Below are positions 1-5,944 of a stretch of 5,944 nucleotides of DNA, piece after piece. This DNA is from an uncultured Alistipes sp. (GTDB taxonomy: Bacteria; Bacteroidota; Bacteroidia; Bacteroidales; Rikenellaceae): positions 1 through 5,944 of the forward strand of contig CAMWIG010000132.1 in NCBI GenBank assembly GCA_947174295.1. Reading direction: 5' to 3'. The notes below the pieces were generated by a model. It made no database searches, was not told where the DNA came from, and saw only the letters and a program-made list of their open reading frames with translations. The first letter of the stretch is position 1. Each line of letters begins with the position of its first letter. The translations under genes and the position numbers were made by a program.

Positions 1-904
1 CGCGGTTGGCGTCGATCGAACCCAGCATGCCGGCGTCGACGGCGCACTGCAACTCATGCTCGAAAGTGTGGCTGGCCAGAGTGGCGTGGTTGACCTCGAT
101 GTTGACCTTGAAGTCCTTGTCCAGACCGTGGGCGCGCAGGAAGCCTACGACGGTCTCGGTGTCGACGTCGTACTGGTGCTTCATGGGCTCCATGGGCTTG
201 GGCTCGATGAGGAAGTTGCCCTTGAAGCCCTTGGCGCGTGCGTAGTCGCGGGCCATGGTGAGCATGGTCGCCATGTGCTCCTTCTCGCGCTTCATGTCGG
301 TATTCAGCAGCGACATGTAACCCTCGCGGCCGCCCCAGAAGACGTAGTTCTCACCGCCCAGTTCGATGGTGGCGTCGATGGCGTTCTTGATTTGAAGCAT
401 CGCGCGCGCTGCGGTCGGGAAGTCGGGGTTGGTCGACGCGCCGTTCATGTAGCGGCCGTTCGAGAATACGTTTGCCGTACCCCACAGCAGCTTGATGCCG
501 GTCTCGGCCTGCTTCTGCTTGGCGTAGGCTACTATCTCTTTGAGGTTCGACTCGTACTCCTCGATAGTCGTGCCCTCGTCGACGAGGTCGACGTCGTGGA
601 AGCAGTAGTACTCGATGCCCATCTTCTGCATGAACTCGAAACCTGCGTCCATCTTGTGCTTGGCGATTTCGACCGCCGTCGCGCCCTCCTTCCACGGGAA
701 GGTCTTGGTGCCGCCGCCGAACTGGTCGCCGCCCTCGGCGCAGAGGGTGTGCCACCATGCCATCGAGAAACGCAGCCAATCCTTCATCTTGCGGCCGCGG
801 ACGACCTGCTCGGGGTTATAGTAGTGGAACGCCATGGGATTCTTCGAATCCTTGCCTTCGAATGCGATTTTTCCTATTCCGGGAAAATACTCTTTAAGTG
901 CCAT
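1..904 (-). CDS. xylA: Xylose isomerase, C-terminal part missing (runs off left edge)
   Basis: Xylose isomerase (EC 5.3.1.5) interconverts D-xylose and D-xylulose in the cytoplasm, the first step of the isomerase route. Reading leftwards from the ATG at 904-902 gives 301 residues without a stop, beginning MALKEYFPGIGKIAFEGKDS. The full family length is about 438 residues, so roughly the last 135 are outside the window. Visible family marks are WWHTLCAEGGDQFG (residues 51-63), the catalytic histidine region FHDVDL (His103, Asp106), WGGREGY (190-196), the metal-binding LIEPKP with Glu234 and Lys236, IEVNHATLA with Glu270 and His273, and the start of the GSIDANR metal site (Asp298). The remaining metal-site aspartates lie beyond the edge. 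The long N-terminus and these motifs fit the class II (E. coli/Bacteroides type) enzyme. It follows xylB on the same strand after 152 nt. The leader is AT-rich without a clear Shine-Dalgarno sequence, as is usual in Bacteroidota. Confidence 0.97.
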   Translation of the reverse strand, partial: MALKEYFPGIGKIAFEGKDSKNPMAFHYYNPEQVVRGRKMKDWLRFSMAWWHTLCAEGGDQFGGGTKTFPWKEGATAVEIAKHKMDAGFEFMQKMGIEYYCFHDVDLVDEGTTIEEYESNLKEIVAYAKQKQAETGIKLLWGTANVFSNGRYMNGASTNPDFPTAARAMLQIKNAIDATIELGGENYVFWGGREGYMSLLNTDMKREKEHMATMLTMARDYARAKGFKGNFLIEPKPMEPMKHQYDVDTETVVGFLRAHGLDKDFKVNIEVNHATLASHTFEHELQCAVDAGMLGSIDANR

Positions 905-969
905 AAATTGATGTGTTTTTAATAAGTTAATGTTATGTTAGTTCTTCCGATATCGTTTTTACGCTCTGC

Positions 970-992
970 CCGGTCGCACGTGCACGGCCCGG
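970..992 (-). repeat. Two-part repeat upstream of xylA (copy 1)
   Basis: On the plus strand this stretch reads CCGGTCGCACG, then 7 nt, then CCCGG. The same arrangement, with a 6-nt spacer, is found upstream of xylB at 2588-2609. Here it lies 66-88 nt before the xylA start, in the xylB-xylA gap. It sits inside a potential hairpin closed by ACGCTC (961-966) and GAGCGT (992-997). A role as a shared operator or leader structure for the xylose genes is an inference from its recurrence and position. Confidence 0.45.
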
Positions 993-1025
993 AGCGTGTG
1001 TTTGTACGTCATACGTTTGTCTGCT

Positions 1026-1037
1026 CGCAGGCCTGCG
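1026..1037. repeat. Perfect 12-bp palindrome in the xylB-xylA gap
   Basis: CGCAGGCCTGCG is a perfect 12-bp inverted repeat about 20 nt past the xylB stop codon. The words ACGCTCTG at 961-968 and at 1041-1048 form a direct repeat around it. No T-run follows on the minus strand, so it does not look like a standard intrinsic terminator. It could slow decay or mark a processing site in a xylBA transcript, but in GC-rich DNA a short palindrome can also be chance. Confidence 0.3.
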
Positions 1038-1056
1038 GCGACGCTCTGACGCCATT

Positions 1057-2541
1057 CTACATTCGCGACAGTTTGCTTTCGACCTCGGCTTTCCATGCCG
1101 CGTAGGCCGTGTCGAGCGACTCTTTCCACTCGGGGTTGGGGCGCACGACCTCCAATCGTTTGAGCGAGGCGAACGCCTCCTCGCGCGAGCGGTAGTATCC
1201 TGCGCCGAGCGCTGCGCCGCGTGCCGCACCGAGCGCTCCGTCGGTGTTGAAGAGCTCGATTTCGGCGCCTGTGAGCGTGGCCAGCGTCTCGCGGAAGATG
1301 GGCGAGAGGAACAGATTGGCCTTGCCGGCGCGGATGACGTTGGGGCGCAGGCCCATTTCGCGCATCACGTCGATGCCGTAGCGGAACGAGAACGCTATGC
1401 CCTCGTGCACGGCGCGGATGATGTGGCCCGTGGTGTGGCGGTTGAGGTCGATGCCCGAGAGCGAGGCTCCCGTGTAGCGGTTTTCGAGCACGCGCTCGGC
1501 ACCGTTGCCGAACGGTATGGCCAGCAGCCCCTCGGAACCTGCCGGAACGGCGGCCGCGAGACTGTTCATCGTGTCGTAGTCCATGCCCTGGGCGATGTTG
1601 CGGCGTATCCACGAGTTCATGATGCCCGTGCCGTTGATGCAGAGCAGTATGCCGTAACGCGGCGTTGCGGCCGAGTGGTTGACGTGCAGGAAGGTGTTCA
1701 CGCGCGACAGCGGGTCGGCCTTCGGTGTGTCGGCCACGCCGTACACCACGCCGCTCGTGCCGCCCGTCGCGGCTATTTCGCCGGCGTCGAGCACGTTGAG
1801 CGAGAAAGCGTTGTTGGGCTGGTCGCCGGCGCGGTAGGAGATGGGCGTGCCCTCGGGAATGCCGAACATACGCTCCGTCTCGGCATTGGTGAAGGCCTCG
1901 GTGCCTATCGACAGCCCGGCGTCGGGAATCATCGAGAGGGGTATGCCGTAGTTGTCGGCTACGAAATCGGCGCGGCGGCCCTCCTTGAAGTCCCAGAGAA
2001 TCTGCTCCGACAGACCGCTTTCGGTCGTCGAGATTTTGCCCGACAGACGATATGCCGTGTAGTCGCCCGGCAGCATGAACTTGTCGATGCGGGCGAATGT
2101 TTCGGGCTCGTTGCGCTTGACCCATGCGGCTTTCGAGGCCGTGAAGTTGCCCGGCGAGTTGAGCAGATGTTCCAGACAGTGCTCGCGGCCGAGTGCGGCC
2201 ATCGCTTCGGCGCCGGTCTCCACGGCGCGCGAGTCGCACCATATTATCGCCTTGCGCAGGGGGCGCCCTTCGGCGTCGAGCGTAACCAGACCGTGCATCT
2301 GGTAGGTTATGCCTATCGCCCGCACGTCGGACATCGGGTATTTCGATGCGATGTCGCGGATGCCTTCGCCGATGTAGCGCCACCACATTTCGGGGTCTTG
2401 TTCGGCCCAGCCGGGAGCCGGAGCGTCGATGGGCATCTCCGACTTGGGATTGGTGGACGATGCTACGCATTCGCCGGTCGCGATGTCCATGAGCGACACC
2501 TTGACGGACGAAGAGCCCATATCTATGCCAAGAGTTTTCAT
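1057..2541 (-). CDS. xylB: Xylulokinase (FGGY-family carbohydrate kinase)
   Basis: Xylulokinase (EC 2.7.1.17) phosphorylates D-xylulose with ATP to xylulose 5-phosphate, feeding the pentose phosphate pathway. The protein has 494 residues, close to the E. coli enzyme, and starts at the ATG 2541-2539. The N-terminal FGGY domain opens with the phosphate-binding loop GIDMGSSSVKVSLMD (5-19). It is followed by WAEQDPEMWW (45-54) and the sugar-binding QMHG (81-84). AGDQPNNAFS (238-247) carries the likely catalytic base Asp240. GGTSGVVYGV (260-269) begins the C-terminal ATP-binding domain, which includes IRAGKANLFLSPIFRETLA (403-421) and GALGAARGAALGAGY (435-449). Asp240 in a GDQ rather than GGDN context differs from E. 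coli. Other FGGY kinases are possible in principle, but QMHG, WSEQDP-like and GTSG motifs together with the xylA neighbour make xylulokinase by far the best call. It is the first gene of a probable xylBA unit transcribed away from clpB. Confidence 0.95.
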   Translation of the reverse strand: MKTLGIDMGSSSVKVSLMDIATGECVASSTNPKSEMPIDAPAPGWAEQDPEMWWRYIGEGIRDIASKYPMSDVRAIGITYQMHGLVTLDAEGRPLRKAIIWCDSRAVETGAEAMAALGREHCLEHLLNSPGNFTASKAAWVKRNEPETFARIDKFMLPGDYTAYRLSGKISTTESGLSEQILWDFKEGRRADFVADNYGIPLSMIPDAGLSIGTEAFTNAETERMFGIPEGTPISYRAGDQPNNAFSLNVLDAGEIAATGGTSGVVYGVADTPKADPLSRVNTFLHVNHSAATPRYGILLCINGTGIMNSWIRRNIAQGMDYDTMNSLAAAVPAGSEGLLAIPFGNGAERVLENRYTGASLSGIDLNRHTTGHIIRAVHEGIAFSFRYGIDVMREMGLRPNVIRAGKANLFLSPIFRETLATLTGAEIELFNTDGALGAARGAALGAGYYRSREEAFASLKRLEVVRPNPEWKESLDTAYAAWKAEVESKLSRM

Positions 2542-2587
2542 TTTCGTGTTTGCGTTTAGTTATTTCAGGTTAATCGAAGATGCGGTG

Positions 2588-2609
2588 CCGGTCGCACGCA
2601 AAGACCCGG
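2588..2609 (-). repeat. Two-part repeat upstream of xylB (copy 2)
   Basis: On the plus strand this reads CCGGTCGCACG, then 6 nt, then CCCGG, matching 970-992 upstream of xylA in both blocks and in order. It lies 47-68 nt before the xylB start and overlaps the left arm of the palindrome at 2600-2614. Its presence before both xylose genes and nowhere else noticed in the window suggests a common regulator site or a common RNA leader motif. Confidence 0.45.
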
Positions 2610-2614
2610 TCTTT
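2600..2614. promoter_or_regulatory. Perfect 15-nt palindrome in the xylB leader, candidate operator or hairpin
   Basis: AAAGACC-C-GGTCTTT is a perfect inverted repeat of 7-nt arms around one base. Allowing one bulged C, the flanking CGC and GCG add three more pairs. It lies 59-73 nt before the xylB start codon and about 35 nt downstream of the candidate -7 element. It could therefore be a repressor site downstream of the transcription start or a small hairpin in the mRNA leader. No T-run follows on the minus strand, so a complete terminator is unlikely. Confidence 0.4.
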
Positions 2615-2648
2615 CGCGTAGGACGGCGGTGCCGCTCTAAGACGAAGT

Positions 2649-2656
2649 CAAAGTTA
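2649..2656 (-). promoter_or_regulatory. Candidate Bacteroidota -7 promoter element for xylB
   Basis: On the minus strand this reads TAACTTTG, a full match to the Bacteroidota -7 consensus TAnnTTTG. Transcription would start near 2642 and give a leader of about 100 nt containing the palindrome and the two-part repeat. The expected -33 TTTG is absent at 19-21 nt upstream (the bases there read about TGTC). A weak basal promoter helped by an activator would fit an inducible sugar gene, but this is inference. Confidence 0.5.
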
Positions 2657-2722
2657 CGAAAAATATCGTTACGCCGACATGTAATTTTTATCTCATGAGT
2701 AGGATTTTTTGGCACTCTCCGC

Positions 2723-2755
2723 TGACGAAGTGTCGCCGGCGCGTGACGAAGTGTC
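2723..2755. repeat. Pair of 12-bp direct repeats, 21 bp apart, upstream of clpB
   Basis: TGACGAAGTGTC occurs at 2723-2734 and again at 2744-2755 with no mismatch. The period is 21 bp, two turns of B-DNA, so both copies present the same face of the helix. The 8-bp palindrome CGCCGGCG (2734-2741) fills most of the space between them. They lie about 150-185 nt before the clpB start and about 180-215 nt before the xylB start. They could be a two-site operator for either gene. Confidence 0.45.
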
Positions 2756-2907
2756 CGTATCGGTGACTGTTTGTCAGTGCGGAGGCCTTGCGGCGTGACA
2801 GGGCGTCGCACGACGGTGCGTTGGCAGGTCTTTTGCTGAATATGCGGGTGCAGTGCGAACTTCGAGATAATTCGAACTGGGTATATGATTTTTTAAACCG
2901 ATATATT

Positions 2908-5498
<2,591 letters not shown>

Positions 5499-5505
<7 letters not shown>

Positions 5506-5543
5506 AGACCTGCGGACTGTTACAGTCCGCAGGTCTTTAATTT
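5499..5543 (+). terminator. Strong intrinsic terminator overlapping the clpB stop codon
   Basis: Arms at 5499-5519 and 5523-5543 are perfectly complementary over 21 bp around a 3-nt loop (TTA). The GC-rich upper stem (GACCTGCGGACTG) is followed by TCTTTAATTT. The left arm includes the last bases of clpB and its TAA stop (5503-5505). The A-rich left foot and T-rich right foot make it symmetric, so it could also work on the opposite strand. Confidence 0.9.
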
Positions 5544-5632
5544 AATCGGCAATCATTAATGAGTTTTGCGCCTTGGTGTTCCGAATGTTAATGACAGCGT
5601 TGCGAACGGTCCCGATTACTCATTGAGAATTA

Positions 5633-5654
5633 CCGATTGCCTATCGCCGATTGC
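5633..5654. repeat. Tandem CCGATTGC repeats upstream of the SUMF1-family gene
   Basis: CCGATTGC occurs at 5633-5640 and 5647-5654, with a related CCGATTAC at 5612-5619. AATGAGT at 5558-5564 and ACTCATT at 5618-5624 form an inverted pair, and TCATTAATGA (5553-5562) is a perfect palindrome. The copies end 11 nt before the -33 element. The remainder of the 5544-5664 spacer shows no gene. A role as regulator sites is possible, but the words are short. Confidence 0.3.
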
Positions 5655-5664
5655 GCAGCCGCGA

Positions 5665-5696
5665 TTTGCTGTTTTGGTTTAAAAACGGTATATTTG
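5665..5696 (+). promoter_or_regulatory. Consensus Bacteroidota housekeeping promoter
   Basis: TTTG at 5665-5668, a 20-nt spacer and TATATTTG at 5689-5696 match the Bacteroidota consensus TTTG, 19-21 nt, TAnnTTTG exactly. Transcription should begin close to 5703, leaving a leader of only about a dozen nt before the ATG at 5716. It lies beyond the clpB terminator, so the downstream gene is expressed independently. Confidence 0.85.
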
Positions 5697-5715
5697 TGCA
5701 ATTAACTGATTGATT

Positions 5716-5944
5716 ATGGAATACGACGTTGTAAATGATGCCGCGGGCTCGGTTCGGAATATCGAGATGGTTTATGTCGAGGGCGGTACATTCACGATGG
5801 GTGCGTCCGTTTCGGATTCGATGGCAAGGGTCGATGAGAGACCGGCCCGTCGCGTAACGCTGTCGGGTTACCGTATCGGCAGGTATGCGGTTACGCAAGG
5901 GCTGTGGGTGGAGATTATGGGCTCCAATCCGAGCCGATGGAAAG
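5716..5944 (+). CDS. Formylglycine-generating enzyme/SUMF1-family protein, N-terminal fragment
   Basis: The frame opens at the ATG 5716 and gives 76 residues before the right edge: MEYDVVNDAAGSVRNIEMVY onward. The order of motifs is that of the SUMF1/FGE-sulfatase domain (Pfam FGE-sulfatase): MVYVEGGTFTMG (18-29), ERPARRVTLSGYRIGRYAVT (41-60) and LWVEIMGSNPSRW (63-75). True formylglycine-generating enzymes oxidise a sulfatase cysteine to formylglycine. Many Bacteroidota members of the family have other or unknown roles, and the C-terminal catalytic cysteines that would decide this are outside the window. No signal peptide or lipobox is visible in the first 30 residues, so the protein should be cytoplasmic, unlike the many lipoprotein or periplasmic members. 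The start is supported by the promoter immediately upstream. Base use is less GC-rich (about 56% here) than in clpB. Confidence 0.85.
   Translation, partial: MEYDVVNDAAGSVRNIEMVYVEGGTFTMGASVSDSMARVDERPARRVTLSGYRIGRYAVTQGLWVEIMGSNPSRWK

Larger units (their letters stand above)
2542..2907. other. Divergent intergenic region between xylB and clpB
   Basis: These 366 nt separate two divergently transcribed genes and carry no credible gene. Next to xylB lie an AT-rich leader, a repeat copy, a 15-nt palindrome and a -7 promoter element, all listed separately. The clpB half holds a pair of 12-bp direct repeats and then an AT-rich leader. An open frame continuous with clpB extends upstream to about 2788 (first ATG 2842), but it translates to sequence unlike any ClpB N-terminus. 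I see no full consensus promoter for clpB. The nearest arrangement is TTTG at 2832-2835, 21 nt, and GAACTTCG at 2857-2864, which has two mismatches to TAnnTTTG and is weak. Confidence 0.6.

Noticed and set aside
56..922. Long plus-strand open frame of 288 codons opposite xylA
   Set aside because: It is the antisense shadow of xylA, which shows all the family motifs on the minus strand. The translated shadow is low-complexity, rich in V, L, A and D, and matches no family I recognise.
1012..1019. TACGTTTG on the plus strand, a match to the -7 consensus, as an antisense promoter into xylB
   Set aside because: No TTTG occurs 19-21 nt upstream (the bases there are CCCGG-rich), and an 8-nt degenerate match is expected by chance.
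959..2470. Minus-strand 503-codon open frame overlapping xylB in another frame
   Set aside because: It is an arginine-rich frame created by high GC at third positions of xylB. The in-register 494-residue frame has the complete FGGY kinase motifs.
1405..2559. Plus-strand 384-codon open frame opposite xylB
   Set aside because: Antisense shadow with no recognisable domain; GC-rich DNA commonly leaves such frames open.
2709..2734. CIRCE-like (HrcA operator) site upstream of clpB
   Set aside because: TTGGCACTC at 2709-2717 matches the left half-site TTAGCACTC in 8 of 9 positions, but the right half that should follow after 9 nt is poorly matched even with a shifted spacing, so a real CIRCE element is not supported.
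2788..2907. 40-residue N-terminal extension of ClpB from an upstream TTG
   Set aside because: The Clp N domain begins at the ATG 2908 and gives the normal family length. The extension has no similarity to ClpB and lies in leader-like DNA.
5641..5898. 85-codon minus-strand open frame at the right end
   Set aside because: It lies opposite the SUMF1-family coding start and its consensus promoter and has no recognisable features.

Overview
The window looks like chromosomal DNA from a GC-rich member of the Bacteroidota, most plausibly an Alistipes-like (Rikenellaceae) gut bacterium. Three things support this. The 5' end of the last gene carries a perfect Bacteroidota-type promoter (TTTG, 20 nt, TATATTTG). 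The leaders just before the start codons are AT-rich and have no clear Shine-Dalgarno sequence. The ClpB and XylA proteins carry sequence variants typical of Bacteroidales, such as GTTGVGKT followed by NMLTRIDMSEYQE in ClpB. The coding DNA is strongly GC-rich, unlike Bacteroides, which is why I favour Alistipes. The genus is an inference.

Left part (1-2541, minus strand): a two-gene xylose catabolism unit transcribed leftwards. xylB (xylulokinase) comes first, followed after a 152-nt gap by xylA (xylose isomerase), whose C-terminal third runs off the left edge. XylA converts D-xylose to D-xylulose. XylB phosphorylates it to xylulose 5-phosphate for the pentose phosphate pathway. A two-part sequence (CCGGTCGCACG, 6-7 nt, CCCGG) occurs once in front of each gene and is the best candidate for a shared regulatory element.

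Middle (2542-2907): a 366-nt divergent intergenic region between xylB and clpB. It holds a Bacteroidota -7 element for xylB, a 15-nt perfect palindrome in the xylB leader, and two identical 12-bp direct repeats exactly 21 bp apart on the clpB side.

Right part (2908-5944, plus strand): a complete clpB (865 aa, AAA+ disaggregase) ends in a very strong intrinsic terminator that overlaps its stop codon. After about 170 nt of noncoding DNA, a new gene with its own consensus promoter begins. It encodes a protein of the formylglycine-generating enzyme/SUMF1 family and is cut by the right edge.

The genes are ordinary housekeeping and catabolic genes. I see no mobile element, CRISPR array, tRNA, rRNA, defence system or obviously novel system. 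The points worth a second look are in the noncoding DNA.
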